Of a stretch of DNA of 57,288 nt, positions 1 through 10,328 are shown piece by piece (the first letter of the stretch is position 1; every line of letters begins with the position of its first letter). Where the stretch lies: positions 1 to 57,288 of the forward strand of contig QOQK01000005.1 in the NCBI GenBank assembly GCA_003331985.1, read 5' to 3'. The notes under the pieces were generated by a model. It ran no database searches, had not been told where the DNA came from, and saw only the letters and a program-made list of their open reading frames with translations. The DNA comes from PS1 clade bacterium. Its GTDB lineage: Bacteria; Pseudomonadota; Alphaproteobacteria; RS24. Position numbers and translations under genes: made by a program.

Positions 1-1
1 A

Positions 2-1483
2 TGTGAAGACGGGCGTCGCTTTTTCGCTCCCGCAGTCGTGCTGACCACGGGAACTTTTTTGGATGGCCTTATTCATATTGGTGAAAAGCGAATACCCGCA
101 GGGCGGCATGGCGAAGCGCCGTCCAAGAAGCTTTCGGAGCGCCTTTATGCGCACGGGTTTAAAATGGCGCGCCTCAAAACCGGAACACCCGCTCGGCTGG
201 ACGGGAGAACAATCAATTATGATAAATGCGAACCTCAGCCCGGGGATATGCCCCCTGAGCCGTTTTCATTTTTAACGGATCGCATAACAACACCCCAAAC
301 CATTTGCCATATCACCGGAACAACCCCTGAAACACATCAGATCGTCGCCGATAACCTCAAGAAGTCGCCCGTTTTTTCGGGTCAGATTGATGGCGTCGGG
401 CCGCGATACTGCCCTTCTATCGAGGACAAAATTTATCGCTTTGCTGACCGCGGAAGACATCAGATTTTTCTGGAGCCTGAAGGGCTTGATGATTACACAG
501 TTTACCCAAATGGTATCTCGTCTGCCTTGCCTGAAAATGTTCAGGAGGCATTTGTGCGAACCATTCCGGGGCTGGAAGACGTCACTATCATTCGTCCGGG
601 CTATGCCATCGAATACGATTATATTGACCCTCGTGAATTACTGCCCACCCTTGAGGCAAAAACTTTCCCCGGCCTATATCTTGCTGGACAGATCAACGGG
701 ACCACCGGCTATGAAGAGGCGGCGGGGCAAGGCCTAGTAGCCGGCCTGAATGCTGCGCGAAAGGTCGGCGGCAACGATGCCTTTGTTCTGGATCGTGCAG
801 AGGCCTATATTGGCGTGATGATCGACGACTTGGTTACGAAGGGTGTGAGTGAGCCGTATCGGATGTTTACAGCACGGGCCGAGTACAGACTTTCATTGCG
901 CGCGGATAATGCCGATCAAAGGTTAACCCCAACGGGCATTGCTCTTGGCTGTGTAGGTGCGGAAAGGGCTGCATCTTGGGCGGCAAAAAGCGACGCTCTC
1001 ATAATTGCCAGAAGGTTTGCGTCAGAAACAAATTTAACCCCTAGTGAAGCCCAAAAGCGTGGACTACCTGTAAATGCAGACGGCATTCGCAGGAGCGTCG
1101 CTGACTTATTGGCGCATCCAGATATTGAGTGGGGGCAACTCCGGGCGATATGGCCGGAAATGTCCGGCTGGCCCCCCGCTATACGCCAGCAGATTGAAAC
1201 TGATGCGCAGTATGCGGGCTACCTCGACAGACAAAAGGCAGACATCGCCGCCTTTAGGCGCGACGAAAGGCTTCGGCTTCCTGAAAATATGGACTTCCTT
1301 TCTGTTGAAGGTATGTCCAACGAGGTTAGGCAAAAGCTTGCCGCCGCACGCCCGACAACATTGGGGCAGGCGGCGCGCGTTGACGGCATTACACCCGCCG
1401 CCTTGACGCTCTTGTTGCACCTTGCCAAGCGGGATGCGGCGGCCTCTAAGTCCAGAAAAGCGCCGGAGGAGGCCGATGCGTGA
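2..1483 (+). CDS. mnmG: tRNA uridine-5-carboxymethylaminomethyl modification enzyme MnmG (5'-truncated by window edge)
   Basis: FAD-dependent subunit of the MnmE-MnmG complex that modifies the wobble uridine of certain tRNAs in the cytoplasm. The open frame runs in from the left edge with no stop; the first readable residues lead into the family motif [13 protein letters not shown], which in full-length MnmG lies near residue 150, so roughly the first 130-140 residues (the FAD-binding start) are outside the window. The motifs [14 protein letters not shown] and [16 protein letters not shown] are family hallmarks. The C-terminal helical tRNA/MnmE-binding region is present ([13 protein letters not shown]). 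The stop overlaps the start of rsmG by 8 bases, so the two are translationally coupled, the usual gidA-gidB order near a chromosome partition locus. Confidence 0.97.
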   Translation, partial: CEDGRRFFAPAVVLTTGTFLDGLIHIGEKRIPAGRHGEAPSKKLSERLYAHGFKMARLKTGTPARLDGRTINYDKCEPQPGDMPPEPFSFLTDRITTPQTICHITGTTPETHQIVADNLKKSPVFSGQIDGVGPRYCPSIEDKIYRFADRGRHQIFLEPEGLDDYTVYPNGISSALPENVQEAFVRTIPGLEDVTIIRPGYAIEYDYIDPRELLPTLEAKTFPGLYLAGQINGTTGYEEAAGQGLVAGLNAARKVGGNDAFVLDRAEAYIGVMIDDLVTKGVSEPYRMFTARAEYRLSLRADNADQRLTPTGIALGCVGAERAASWAAKSDALIIARRFASETNLTPSEAQKRGLPVNADGIRRSVADLLAHPDIEWGQLRAIWPEMSGWPPAIRQQIETDAQYAGYLDRQKADIAAFRRDERLRLPENMDFLSVEGMSNEVRQKLAAARPTTLGQAARVDGITPAALTLLLHLAKRDAAASKSRKAPEEADA

Positions 1484-2159
1484 GGCAGATGCCAACCCTG
1501 ATGTTGAAAACCTCGCTCAGGCCTTCAATGTTTCACGTGAAACAATTGATCAGTTAAGGGTTTATCAATCGCTTTTGGAAAAATGGCAGAGCTCTATTAA
1601 TCTCGTTGGGCCGGCCACGCTACGTCAATTTTGGACGCGGCATGTTGCGGACTCCGCGCAGCTCGCCTCTCTCGCCTCTCCTTTGGCTCGAAAATGGGTT
1701 GATCTTGGAAGCGGCGGCGGTTTTCCTGGCCTCGTGATTTCCCTTATGTGGGCGGGGCGCCCTGCGCTAGATGGCGGGGCCGTGCATTTGATTGAGAGTG
1801 ATGGCAGGAAGTGTGAGTTTCTTAAAACTGTTATTAGGGAAACCGGAGCGCCAGCCAAGCTGCATGAGGGCCGCATTGAGGAGATGTGCCAAAAAAACCC
1901 CGAAACCTTCGAGGGTGTTGATGTTATAAGCGCCCGCGCGCTGGCACCATTAGATAAGCTCCTCCTTATGTCCGCACCATACTTTGATATCCACACAATT
2001 GGGCTCTTTATGAAGGGGCGTGGGTGGCAAGAGGAATTGACGGCGTGCGAGGTTTCGTGGAATATGGGCCTTGAGGTTGTGCAAAGCAAAACAGATCAGG
2101 AGGCCAAAATCCTGGTTTGTCGTCAGCTTGAGTTGCGTCAATCTGGATACGCTAGTTAA
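1476..2159 (+). CDS. rsmG: 16S rRNA (guanine527-N7)-methyltransferase RsmG
   Basis: SAM-dependent methyltransferase (227 aa) that modifies G527 of 16S rRNA. The Rossmann SAM-binding loop [12 protein letters not shown] and the downstream SARALAPL motif are visible. I chose the ATG at 1476 because an AGGAGG lies just upstream and it overlaps the mnmG stop; the frame is open further upstream, but that part is inside mnmG. Codons 19-24 (NVSRET) are written by a perfect parS palindrome, so this coding sequence doubles as a partition site. parA follows about 80 bases downstream. Confidence 0.96.
   Translation: MREADANPDVENLAQAFNVSRETIDQLRVYQSLLEKWQSSINLVGPATLRQFWTRHVADSAQLASLASPLARKWVDLGSGGGFPGLVISLMWAGRPALDGGAVHLIESDGRKCEFLKTVIRETGAPAKLHEGRIEEMCQKNPETFEGVDVISARALAPLDKLLLMSAPYFDIHTIGLFMKGRGWQEELTACEVSWNMGLEVVQSKTDQEAKILVCRQLELRQSGYAS
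1529..1544. promoter_or_regulatory. parS centromere site (perfect 16-bp palindrome) inside rsmG
   Basis: The sequence TGTTTCACGTGAAACA is a perfect inverted repeat and matches the widely conserved chromosomal parS consensus bound by ParB. It lies in the rsmG reading frame, about 700 bases before parA and 1.6 kb before parB. By established knowledge, ParB loads here as a CTP-dependent clamp and ParA moves the complex. Its presence suggests this window is near the replication origin side of the chromosome. I did not find a second exact copy by eye. Confidence 0.93.
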
Positions 2160-2237
2160 GGCATGGCTTTATCTCTAAGACCCAGTTTTATTGATTTTGG
2201 CGAGTGTATGAATAAGGTTAATAAAGAGGAATAAATT

Positions 2238-3122
2238 TTGTCAGCACAGCCGATAGTTTCACAATCAATAGATGCAGACCCGTCAGCGTCTCCCGCACCG
2301 CGTATTTTGGCGGTGGCGAACCAAAAGGGCGGCGTTGGCAAAACAACCACAACAATTAATCTTGGTACGGCGTTGGCTGCGATTGGGGAGCGTGTTTTAT
2401 TAATAGACCTCGATCCGCAGGGCAATGCGAGCACCGGACTGGGGGTGAACCCAACGGACCGAGAGGCCTCGGCATATGAACTCTTGCTAGATGAAACAGA
2501 TTTAGACAATGCTGTTGTGAAATCAGTTGTCCCAAATTGTGACCTTGTGGCATCCAGCATGGATTTGCTGGGCATTGAGGTGGCTTTGGCTGATAATCCG
2601 CGGCGTTTGCACCGATTGAAGGAAGCGCTTGGGGCCGCCACAGTTCGTTACAACTACGTTTTGATTGATTGCCCGCCGTCGCTAAACATGCTGACTTTGA
2701 ACGCGATGACCGCTGCAAATGCTGTGTTGGTTCCGATGCAGTGCGAGTTTTTTGCGCTTGAGGGTCTCAGCCAGTTGCTTAAAACAATTGAACAGGTGCG
2801 CACGGCGCTTAACCCCGGCCTGGAAATTCAAGGTGTGGTTCTGACCATGTATGATCCACGTAATAATCTTTCCGGCCAGGTTGAGGAAGATGTGCGTACG
2901 CATTTAGGCGAGCGCGTCTATAAGACTGTAATACCTAGAAATGTGCGTATTTCAGAGGCGCCCTCCTTCGGTCAGCCCGCGCTTCTTTATGATCATAAAT
3001 GTGCAGGAAGTCAGGCTTATATGCGGCTGGCATCCGAACTTATTCAGCGCGAGAGACAGCTAAATGCTGAGCTTATGGCAGCTGAAAAGACAACTAAAAA
3101 GGGAGAAAACCATGGCGGATAA
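2238..3122 (+). CDS. parA: chromosome partitioning ATPase ParA (Soj)
   Basis: Deviant Walker-A ATPase (294 aa) that pulls ParB-parS complexes apart along the nucleoid. The A motif KGGVGKTTTTINL starts at about residue 30, the A' motif is LLIDLDPQGN, and the Walker B segment is VLIDCPPSLN. The start is a TTG with AAGAGGA about 7 bases upstream; the first 20 or so residues are a low-complexity extension before the conserved core. The 3' end overlaps parB by 11 bases, so the two are co-translated. It lies downstream of mnmG-rsmG, the common order. Confidence 0.96.
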   Translation: MSAQPIVSQSIDADPSASPAPRILAVANQKGGVGKTTTTINLGTALAAIGERVLLIDLDPQGNASTGLGVNPTDREASAYELLLDETDLDNAVVKSVVPNCDLVASSMDLLGIEVALADNPRRLHRLKEALGAATVRYNYVLIDCPPSLNMLTLNAMTAANAVLVPMQCEFFALEGLSQLLKTIEQVRTALNPGLEIQGVVLTMYDPRNNLSGQVEEDVRTHLGERVYKTVIPRNVRISEAPSFGQPALLYDHKCAGSQAYMRLASELIQRERQLNAELMAAEKTTKKGENHGG

Positions 3123-4047
3123 AAAGAGAGGCCTAGGGCGCGGCTTGTCGGCGCTTATCGGTGATGTGGATATTGGGTTGTCGGCTGACACTAAGGCGCC
3201 CACTAAAGGAAAGCCAAACAAAGGTTCTGCCTCCGCCACTCAGGACGCTTCTGCTCAGGGGCTCAACACTATTGGCGTTGAGAAACTTGTCCCAGGCAAA
3301 TTCCAACCGAGGCGTGAGTTTGACAAAGAGGCCTTAAGGGATTTGGCCAATTCTATCCGTGAAAAGGGCATATTGCAGCCGATTTTGGTGCGCTCAAATC
3401 CGGATGATAGCGCGAAAGCACCTTATGAGATTGTCGCTGGCGAGCGACGCTGGAGAGCTGCACAAATCGCTCAACTCCATGATGTTCCCGTCATTATTAG
3501 AGACATGACCGATAATGAAGCCTTGCAAATTGGCATTATCGAAAATGTTCAGCGGTCTGATCTTAATCCGATTGAGGAGGCCGAGGCTTTCCAGAGGCTC
3601 ATTGATGAGTTCAGTTATACTCAAGAGGTTCTGGCAAAAACTCTCGGAAAAAGCAGAAGTCACATCGCCAATACACTCCGGCTTGTTGGTGCGTCTAATA
3701 AGGTGCGTGATTATCTCGTAACTGGGCAACTCTCCGCCGGGCATGCCCGCGCACTTTTGGGGCACTCTCATGCAAATCGTTTGGCCTCAGAAATCGTCAA
3801 ACAAGGCCTCAGTGTGCGCGATGTTGAAAGGCTTGTTTCTGACAAAAAGCTTAATAAAAGTGGGTCTAAGGCCAAGAGGTCGCCCGAAAAGGATACAGAT
3901 ACGCGCGCACTTGAGAAGTCAATTGCAGACAATCTGGGCTTGACTGTTGCCATTCAACACGAAAAAGATGGTGGGCATGTTCATGTTGCTTATAAAACAC
4001 TCGAGCAGCTTGATGAGGTTGTAAGACGCCTCATGGCATCTTCGTGA
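3112..4047 (+). CDS. parB: chromosome partitioning protein ParB (Spo0J)
   Basis: CTP-dependent DNA clamp that binds parS (311 aa). It starts with the classic GRGLSALIGD segment (residues 8-17), which I used to place the start at 3112, preceded by AAGGGAG. The CTP-binding motifs are GERRWRAA and ENVQRSDLNP, followed by the helix-turn-helix (LAKTLGKSRSHIANTLRL) that reads parS, and a C-terminal dimerisation region. A matching parS site lies in rsmG. The gene ends 6 bases from the convergent holA. Confidence 0.96.
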   Translation: MADKKRGLGRGLSALIGDVDIGLSADTKAPTKGKPNKGSASATQDASAQGLNTIGVEKLVPGKFQPRREFDKEALRDLANSIREKGILQPILVRSNPDDSAKAPYEIVAGERRWRAAQIAQLHDVPVIIRDMTDNEALQIGIIENVQRSDLNPIEEAEAFQRLIDEFSYTQEVLAKTLGKSRSHIANTLRLVGASNKVRDYLVTGQLSAGHARALLGHSHANRLASEIVKQGLSVRDVERLVSDKKLNKSGSKAKRSPEKDTDTRALEKSIADNLGLTVAIQHEKDGGHVHVAYKTLEQLDEVVRRLMASS

Positions 4048-4053
4048 GGTGAT

Positions 4054-5130
4054 TTATCTTTTAGCTGCGCGTGCCAAGCGCAACATTGTGTAGGCCGCCA
4101 GCGTTACATCAGGGCTGCCTGTTTCCCGACAGCTGGCCTCTGTTTCATGGATAATGCTTAGAGCGGTTGAAATTTTCGCTTTTGACCAGAGATTGATTTG
4201 GCGCTCGACTAGCGACACTCTCTTAAAATGAAGAGGTGGGCGGAAGGATGCCCTGAGCGCTTCATTCCGTGACATACCATTTTCTATATGGCCCTGAGTT
4301 AGGTGAAGATTTTGGAAATGTGTGCGTAATCGGTTAAGCACCGCAGGTGCTGGGGTTCCGGCTAAAGATAAACGGGTCAAGGCTTGGTCGGCATTATCCA
4401 GCATGCCGCCAGCGACAGCATCAATCACACTTTCCATGGAGGCAACCGCTCCATCCCCAATCATTTGCTCCACATCATCGAGTGTAATCATAACGGTGTC
4501 ACGCCCGTCTCTTTTAGCTGAGCCGCGTGGCCCCACATAAAGAGCAAGTCTTTCAAGTTCCTGCCTTGTTATGCCTCGATCAGCCCCGAGCCTTTGGCTC
4601 AACCTATCCATCGCAGCGGCCTCGATGCGAAAGCCCTCACTTTCCAACCACTCACGGGCCAATCTTTGGATAGTTCCCGGATCGTCCTCAAAGCATGGTA
4701 GAGCCATGGCCTGTTTGTCGCTTTCCACGGCTTTGCGGAGCTTGGAGGCTGGGGTTAGCTTACTCGCCTCAATAATTATCAGCGCTTCAGATACCGGGTC
4801 AGCGAGATAATCCTTAACAATTTGAGCATTCTGATCACCTGCCGTGCGCAGCATAACAACGCGACGGCTATTGCTGTCAGGGTTGGCAAACATAGAGAGT
4901 GAGGCCGCTTCATCACGCAAAAGCCCTGAGTTTCGTGCCAGGGTAGCGGCATCTAGGTCAACACGCTCCATTGGGTCTGCATTTTGCCAGCCGTCGCCCA
5001 AAGCTAGATTTGCAAGCACTCTGGCATGTTCGCGGATCATGCCAAGGTCGCTTCCATAAATCAAAACCAGCAAGACGCTAGGGTCCGGCGATTTTATAAA
5101 CCCATCAACCTGATGCGCTTTCAGCTTCAT
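4054..5130 (-). CDS. holA: DNA polymerase III subunit delta (HolA)
   Basis: Clamp-loader delta subunit (358 aa), which opens the beta sliding clamp during DNA replication. The N-terminal region (LLVLIYGSDLGMIREHA), the central degenerate AAA+ fold and the C-terminal collar domain follow the family pattern, and the length is typical. Its ATG shares one base with the lptE stop (TAATG), so it is the last gene of a DUF3576-leuS-lptE-holA run. The same lptE-holA coupling occurs in many Proteobacteria. It converges on parB. Confidence 0.93.
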   Translation of the reverse strand: MKLKAHQVDGFIKSPDPSVLLVLIYGSDLGMIREHARVLANLALGDGWQNADPMERVDLDAATLARNSGLLRDEAASLSMFANPDSNSRRVVMLRTAGDQNAQIVKDYLADPVSEALIIIEASKLTPASKLRKAVESDKQAMALPCFEDDPGTIQRLAREWLESEGFRIEAAAMDRLSQRLGADRGITRQELERLALYVGPRGSAKRDGRDTVMITLDDVEQMIGDGAVASMESVIDAVAGGMLDNADQALTRLSLAGTPAPAVLNRLRTHFQNLHLTQGHIENGMSRNEALRASFRPPLHFKRVSLVERQINLWSKAKISTALSIIHETEASCRETGSPDVTLAAYTMLRLARAAKR

Positions 5131-5651
5131 TATTGCGCCATAGGCTTGTGCCAGCCGCCAAGTTTCAGCACGATTTTCTCGGCGACTGCTTTGGCGGTTC
5201 TTGCTTCTGCGCTTTCGAGCGCAACCAAATTGGCATATTCGCTGACATTGACATTAAAAGATGTTGAAGAGGATGCGGAACCGCTCGTTGCAATGGTTCC
5301 CTCTTTTATATCATAAAGGCTGTAATGAACCTTGAGCATGTATCGTGTTCTAGCTTCACGGCTATTATTGTCCATAAGCACGCCGGCTTTATTGCCCCCA
5401 GCTATAACATCAAGACGATAGCGCGGTTTGCCTTCCAGCTTTAAGGTTTTTGCGAGTGCGTTATAAACCGCTCTATTGAGGTCATTATCCGGGTTATTGC
5501 CGGGCTGTTGGATTTGAATTGTCGAGAAGAGAGATGAAAGCCCGGGCGCGGCGCGCTCCCCATAAAGCGGTTCAAAACCACAACCGGATAAACTCATGCC
5601 AACCATATTTATAATGCCCAAAACAACAATGATGCGGGCATATTTAGGCAA
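5130..5651 (-). CDS. lptE: LPS-assembly lipoprotein LptE
   Basis: Outer-membrane lipoprotein that plugs the LptD barrel in lipopolysaccharide export (173 aa with the start used here). A hydrophobic signal segment ends in the lipobox LSGC, followed by GFEPLYG, the signature start of mature LptE. The frame is open far upstream into leuS, but only a TTG at 5651, four bases after the leuS stop, gives a normal signal-peptide length; no strong ribosome site precedes it, so translational coupling to leuS is likely. The next in-frame ATG would leave too short a signal peptide. Confidence 0.85.
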   Translation of the reverse strand: MPKYARIIVVLGIINMVGMSLSGCGFEPLYGERAAPGLSSLFSTIQIQQPGNNPDNDLNRAVYNALAKTLKLEGKPRYRLDVIAGGNKAGVLMDNNSREARTRYMLKVHYSLYDIKEGTIATSGSASSSTSFNVNVSEYANLVALESAEARTAKAVAEKIVLKLGGWHKPMAQ

Positions 5652-5655
5652 GGTA

Positions 5656-8244
5656 TTAAACAACAAAATTAATGATTTTTCCGGGAACAAAAATAAATTT
5701 CCTAATATCTTTATCTGCAATTGCTTTAACGATCCGCTCATCGGCCAACGCCAGTGCTCTGATTTCTTCTTCACCGGCTTCGGCGGGCGCTTCAATCTCT
5801 GCTCGCTTTTTCCCATTCACTTGAACCGGCAATGTAATTACATCATCCATAAGAACGGCGTCATCTGCAACCGGCCATTTGGTTTTGGCAAGAATTTCTG
5901 TATATCCGAGGCGCTGCCAACAAGTTTCTGCCAGATGCGGTATCATCGGACCAGCCATAATTACCAGATAGCTAAGCCCCTGAAACAAAACTGATTTGCT
6001 AACAGTTTCATTGGCGGCGGCAGAAGATAAGGCGTTGCTTAGTTCATAAATTCTCGCGACAGCTTTATTGAAGGCCAGTCGATTTAAATCATCAGTCGTG
6101 GCAGCAAGGGCTTGATGAACGGCCTTGTAAAGCGCCTTGTCTCCATCGCTTTGTGGCTGAATTTCTATTTCATTTGTGTTGGCAATTTCAGAAAGCTGGT
6201 CAGCGTGGCTATCCACAAGCCGCCAAAGCCTCTGTATAAATCTGTAAGCCCCTTCAACACCCGCATCTGTCCAATGAACATCGCGTTCTGGCGGGCTATC
6301 GGACAACATAAACCAGCGAGCTGTATCTGCACCATATTTGGCGATGATGTTCGTTGGGTCGACCACGTTCTTTTTGGACTTGGACATTTTTTCAACCGGC
6401 CCGATATTAATGGCAATGGACGGGTCGGATTTTAAAACATAGTGACCGCTATCAGTTTGGGTGACCTCTTCCGGCGTTACAAATGACTTCTCAGAAGTGC
6501 TGAAAGTTTCGTGTATAACCATGCCTTGAGTAAAAAGCCCGGCAAATGGCTCTTTTATGTGTAAATGCCCGGTTTTTTCCATGGCACGGGCATAGAAACG
6601 CGAATAAAGCAAATGTAGGATGGCGTGTTCAATGCCGCCAATATATTGGTCAACAGGAAGCCAATAGGCGGCTGATTGTAAGTCCGTAGGCTGCGCTTCG
6701 GGTAAGCCGGTAAAGCGCGCGTAGTACCATGAGCTGTCGATAAAGGTATCAAATGTATCTGTTTCGCGTTGTGCATCGGCGCCGCAAGATGGGCATGGGG
6801 TGGCTTTCCAATCTTCATCCCTGTCAAGCGGGTTGCCCGGTTTATCAAAATTGACTTCTGTAGGCAGCGTCACGGGTAATTCAGATTTGCCAACCGGCAC
6901 TACGCCGCATGTTTTGCAATGCACAATAGGTATCGGGCAGCCCCAATATCTCTGGCGTGAGACCCCCCAGTCGCGGAGGCGATAATTAGTTTTCCGGTCC
7001 CCCGAGCCAAGCGCCTCTAACTTTTTCGCGACAGCCTGGAAGGCTTCTTGCGGCGTCATGTTGTTCAAAAAGTCCGAATTAATCATTTTGCCGTCGCCTA
7101 TATAGGCATCGTTTGCAATTTCATAATTCTCGGCAGTTTCTTCGGGAGGCAATACTACGGGGGTGACGGGTAGGCCATATTTTCGTGCGAAATCAAGATC
7201 GCGTTGGTCATGCGCGGGACATGCGAAAACTGCGCCTGTTCCGTAATCCATCAATACGAAGTTCGCGACATAGACGGGCAACGTCCAGTTGGGGTCAAGA
7301 GGGTGTACAGCCTGAATATCTGTGAGAACACCCTTCTTTTCAGCAGCCTCAATGTCTGCTTCGCTGGTGCCGCGTTGTGCGCACTCTGCCAAAAACCCCG
7401 CCAACTCTTCATTAGTCTCTGCCAGCTTACGGGCCAACGGGTGGTCGGGTGAAATGGCGCAAAAGCTTGCCCCGTAGAGTGTGTCCGGGCGTGTGGTGTA
7501 AATGGCAAGTTTTTCGAAGCTATCGGGCGCGCCGTTAAGCTCAAAGTTAAGCTCCAGACCTTCTGATCGACCAATCCAGTTTTTCTGCATGAGGCGCACA
7601 TTTTCCGGCCAACGCGTGAGCTCTTCCAGATCATTTAGCAATTCTTCTGAAAAATCCGAAATTTTTAAAAACCATTGGGTTAAACTTTTTTGTTCAACAG
7701 GCGCGCCTGAGCGCCACCCTAATCCATCAATGACTTGCTCATTTGCAAGCACTGTTTGATCAACCGGATCCCAGTTAACGATGCTTTCACGGCGCTCAAC
7801 AAGCCCGGCTTCCAGAAAATCAAGAAACATGGATTGTTCGTGCTTATAGTAAGCGGGGTCACAGGTAGCGAATTCGCGGGACCAGTCAATGGCAAGCCCC
7901 ATGGATTTTAGCTGCTCGCGCATTGTATCAATGTTTTGATAAGTCCACTCGCGTGGGTGAACGTTTTTTTCCATAGCGGCATTTTCAGCGGGCATGCCGA
8001 ATGCGTCCCAACCCATAGGATGCAAGACATTATAACCCTGAGCCATGCGAAAACGGGCGATTACATCGCCCATTGTATAATTCCTGACATGCCCCATATG
8101 TATCCGTCCGGAGGGGTAGGGAAACATTTCGAGCACATAATATTTCTCACGACTGTCGTTAGCCGCACCTGCTGCAAAACAGTTTTCGGCATCCCAGATT
8201 TTTTGCCAATTTGGCTCGTGTGTCTGAGGTTCGTAAGAGGACAT
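5656..8244 (-). CDS. leuS: leucyl-tRNA synthetase
   Basis: Class I aminoacyl-tRNA synthetase (862 aa, normal bacterial length) that charges tRNA-Leu. The HIGH-type motif is HMGH at residues 49-52, and the KMSKS motif lies near residue 618 ([14 protein letters not shown]). The CP1 editing domain sits between them, including the conserved [11 protein letters not shown] segment, and the C-terminal anticodon/ZN-type region is complete. It is the second gene of the minus-strand run DUF3576-leuS-lptE-holA, 25 bases after the DUF3576 gene. Confidence 0.98.
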   Translation of the reverse strand: MSSYEPQTHEPNWQKIWDAENCFAAGAANDSREKYYVLEMFPYPSGRIHMGHVRNYTMGDVIARFRMAQGYNVLHPMGWDAFGMPAENAAMEKNVHPREWTYQNIDTMREQLKSMGLAIDWSREFATCDPAYYKHEQSMFLDFLEAGLVERRESIVNWDPVDQTVLANEQVIDGLGWRSGAPVEQKSLTQWFLKISDFSEELLNDLEELTRWPENVRLMQKNWIGRSEGLELNFELNGAPDSFEKLAIYTTRPDTLYGASFCAISPDHPLARKLAETNEELAGFLAECAQRGTSEADIEAAEKKGVLTDIQAVHPLDPNWTLPVYVANFVLMDYGTGAVFACPAHDQRDLDFARKYGLPVTPVVLPPEETAENYEIANDAYIGDGKMINSDFLNNMTPQEAFQAVAKKLEALGSGDRKTNYRLRDWGVSRQRYWGCPIPIVHCKTCGVVPVGKSELPVTLPTEVNFDKPGNPLDRDEDWKATPCPSCGADAQRETDTFDTFIDSSWYYARFTGLPEAQPTDLQSAAYWLPVDQYIGGIEHAILHLLYSRFYARAMEKTGHLHIKEPFAGLFTQGMVIHETFSTSEKSFVTPEEVTQTDSGHYVLKSDPSIAINIGPVEKMSKSKKNVVDPTNIIAKYGADTARWFMLSDSPPERDVHWTDAGVEGAYRFIQRLWRLVDSHADQLSEIANTNEIEIQPQSDGDKALYKAVHQALAATTDDLNRLAFNKAVARIYELSNALSSAAANETVSKSVLFQGLSYLVIMAGPMIPHLAETCWQRLGYTEILAKTKWPVADDAVLMDDVITLPVQVNGKKRAEIEAPAEAGEEEIRALALADERIVKAIADKDIRKFIFVPGKIINFVV

Positions 8245-8269
8245 AATACCGTTCTATAAAGAGGGGGGG

Positions 8270-8821
8270 CTAATTTCTGGTTTCGAGTGTCAAAATATGA
8301 AGCTCACGAGCCCGAGAAAGAATGGCGTTTTCAAGTTTGATAGCAATTTCCGGCCTCATTGAGACATCTTGCCAGCCATTTGATGTCATCTCCTGCTTGA
8401 ATGCAGAAACACGAACGCCGTCAGCGCGCAAGTTCTTGTCCAAAATATATACGGTGACCTTAAAGCGTTCTTTTGGTGCGCTTCGACTTTGATACCAATC
8501 AGTTATTACTATCCCGCCAATTGAATCGGCAGAGGTCATCGGCATGAAGGATAATGCATCGAGTGTCGCTTGCCAAATAAAGCCGTTTACCCCTAGCTCT
8601 TGTTCAGAATTAAGTGTTTGAGATTTATCGCCGCCGCCAAAAAGCCCCAAGCCAAGTGAAAACCCGCCTTTTTGCTCAACTGGCTCAGCGTTTTTTTCGA
8701 GTTTAAAGGTGCTGCAACCCGCTAAACCCCCTGTGATGAGCATGACGAGAAGCGCTTGCTTAAAAAGGGCAAATGTTTTTAGGGTGGGTGTGTTGTCGGG
8801 ACGGAATGTTTTTCGTGTCAT
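8270..8821 (-). CDS. DUF3576 domain-containing lipoprotein
   Basis: Putative envelope lipoprotein (183 aa) of unknown molecular function. Residues 18-36 form a hydrophobic signal segment ending in lipobox LAGC, so the mature protein should be lipid-anchored and periplasmic. A Gly-rich stretch (LGLGLFGGGD) is followed by the DUF3576 core with VNGFIWQATLDALSFMPM and GGIVITDWY. It sits directly upstream of leuS on the same strand, the position in which this family usually occurs in Alphaproteobacteria, which makes a role alongside LptE in envelope assembly plausible but unproven. Confidence 0.88.
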   Translation of the reverse strand: MTRKTFRPDNTPTLKTFALFKQALLVMLITGGLAGCSTFKLEKNAEPVEQKGGFSLGLGLFGGGDKSQTLNSEQELGVNGFIWQATLDALSFMPMTSADSIGGIVITDWYQSRSAPKERFKVTVYILDKNLRADGVRVSAFKQEMTSNGWQDVSMRPEIAIKLENAILSRARELHILTLETRN

Positions 8822-8879
8822 TTAAAAGCCTGTATCGCCTCATCAAATTTTTAAGACAATAACATATCCGTCAATGACT

Positions 8880-8914
8880 TAAACCTTAAATTTCCTTCAC
8901 ATGAATAAGGTTTA
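8880..8914. repeat. 9-bp inverted repeat between two minus-strand genes
   Basis: TAAACCTTA pairs perfectly with TAAGGTTTA across a 17-base loop, just downstream of the ThiE-like gene and upstream of the DUF3576 gene. There is no T-run on either side, so it is not a canonical intrinsic terminator; it could be an operator or an mRNA-end hairpin. Confidence 0.35.
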
Positions 8915-8931
8915 CAGGACATAAATTGAAC

Positions 8932-9486
8932 TTAAATTGCGAAGGCATCAATCGCGGCGTACCCAACAAGGTTATGTGTGTGTATTGAGTTTACTCGTTT
9001 GAGCTGTGCTTCTGACATGCCGCCTAATGCGTAAACCGGACATGGGCTGTTTTTAGCTAATGACGCAAAACGTACAGGCCCGAGCTTTGCGGCATCAGGA
9101 TGACTGTTGGTCGTGAAGACCGGTGAGATTAAAATCGCATGAACGGGTAAGTGCTGTGCAGAAATCAATCCCCTCATATTGTGAACGGAGAGTGTCACAA
9201 ACGCATTCACAGGTAATCTGGAGAGGTGTCGAAAAAGAGATGGGGCTTGCTTTTCAGGCATGTGGAACCCCGCATTAAGCCCTAGGGCTAGCTCTGGGTC
9301 GCCGGCAATGCTCAGAATAAGGCCCTGCGCCAAGCAAATATCCGCCACCCGTTCTGCCATTTTCTTGCGATCAGGTGCATCATAATCGCGAAATATGACG
9401 CCCGTTCCCTCTGGTAGGAAGGTTAGCACATCTTGCCAGTTAGGGAGGCGATGGCGGTCGGTCATGAAAATTCTTGGCGGCAGCAT
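8932..9486 (-). CDS. thiamine phosphate synthase-like (ThiE/TenI fold) protein
   Basis: Small TIM-barrel protein (184 aa) resembling ThiE, which joins the pyrimidine and thiazole halves of thiamine. Visible family elements are the N-terminal PRIFMTDR strand, the HAILISPVFTTNSHPDA loop and the C-terminal phosphate-binding strand PVYALGGMS. It is shorter than typical ThiE (about 210 aa) and several pyrimidine-binding positions are not obvious, so it may be a divergent paralogue rather than the working enzyme. No other thi genes are nearby. Confidence 0.75.
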   Translation of the reverse strand: MLPPRIFMTDRHRLPNWQDVLTFLPEGTGVIFRDYDAPDRKKMAERVADICLAQGLILSIAGDPELALGLNAGFHMPEKQAPSLFRHLSRLPVNAFVTLSVHNMRGLISAQHLPVHAILISPVFTTNSHPDAAKLGPVRFASLAKNSPCPVYALGGMSEAQLKRVNSIHTHNLVGYAAIDAFAI

Positions 9487-9629
9487 GGGTCTTTATTGAA
9501 TTAATCCGGTTAAATAAACTTTGTTAGTTGGGCGTCTTGCCTAATTTCTGGCATCTAGTTTGTGCTAAGCGGGGCTGCTTATGATAGAATATATCACCTG
9601 AAACCATGTATTGATCTGAAACTTTTATT

Positions 9630-10328
9630 ATGACCGCGACACGACCACAAGATGATCAAGAAAACGATAGCATGACTGCTCCGGAAAGGCTGATGAAAAT
9701 TAGTCGTGACATTGCGGTATTGTCAGAGGGCGTAAACATTATTGCAGTTTCAAAAACATTTTCTTCTGAGTCTATTAAGCCTGTTTTGTCAGCGGGTCAT
9801 CGTATCTTTGGAGAGAACCGCGTTCAGGAGGCCGCAGAAAAGTGGCCGGACTTAAAAAAATCCTATCCCGATACTGAATTACATTTAATCGGCGCCTTGC
9901 AAAGTAACAAAGCCGCGCAAGCGGTGGCGATCTTTGATGTGATACACAGTCTTGATCGTATCAAGCTGGCGCGCGGGCTGGCAGAAGAAATGAAGCGACA
10001 AGACCGTCGCCTCAAAATTCTCGTGCAGGTTAATACAGGTGAAGAAGATCAAAAATCTGGTATATCGCCCGAAGAAACCGTCGAATTTGTTAGCACCTGT
10101 CGTGCTGAGTTAGGGCTTAATATTGTTGGTTTGATGTGCTTACCCCCGCAACAGGATGTGGCGGGTCCGCATTTTGCTCTGCTCCAAAAGCTCTCCCAGC
10201 AATGTGAGGCCCCTTTGTTAAGCATGGGGATGAGTGGTGATTATGAAGAAGCGATTAAATTTGGCGCGACCCATATTCGGCTCGGCACCGCGATTTTTGG
10301 TCCCAGAACTCCAATGCCCGCTCATTAG
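9630..10328 (+). CDS. pyridoxal phosphate homeostasis protein (YggS/PLPHP family)
   Basis: Cytosolic PLP-binding protein (232 aa) with the fold of the alanine racemase N-terminal barrel; it buffers free PLP rather than catalysing a known reaction. The PLP lysine lies in IIAVSKTFS, followed by FGENRVQEA, LHLIGALQSNK and the C-terminal phosphate-binding segment SMGMSGDYEEAIKFGATHIR. The ATG at 9630 is used; an in-frame ATG 42 bases later is an alternative. Its stop overlaps the stop of the convergent YkuD gene by 4 bases. Confidence 0.93.
   Translation: MTATRPQDDQENDSMTAPERLMKISRDIAVLSEGVNIIAVSKTFSSESIKPVLSAGHRIFGENRVQEAAEKWPDLKKSYPDTELHLIGALQSNKAAQAVAIFDVIHSLDRIKLARGLAEEMKRQDRRLKILVQVNTGEEDQKSGISPEETVEFVSTCRAELGLNIVGLMCLPPQQDVAGPHFALLQKLSQQCEAPLLSMGMSGDYEEAIKFGATHIRLGTAIFGPRTPMPAH

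Noticed and set aside
1625-2089. Long minus-strand frame inside rsmG
   Set aside because: Shadow of the RsmG gene, no ribosome site, low-complexity composition.
4322-5316. Plus-strand frames opposite holA and lptE
   Set aside because: Antisense shadows; holA and lptE have recognisable families and coupled starts.
9490-9640. TPP riboswitch near the ThiE-like gene
   Set aside because: The gene reads the other way and the conserved CTGAGA and thiamine-box motifs are not found in its leader.
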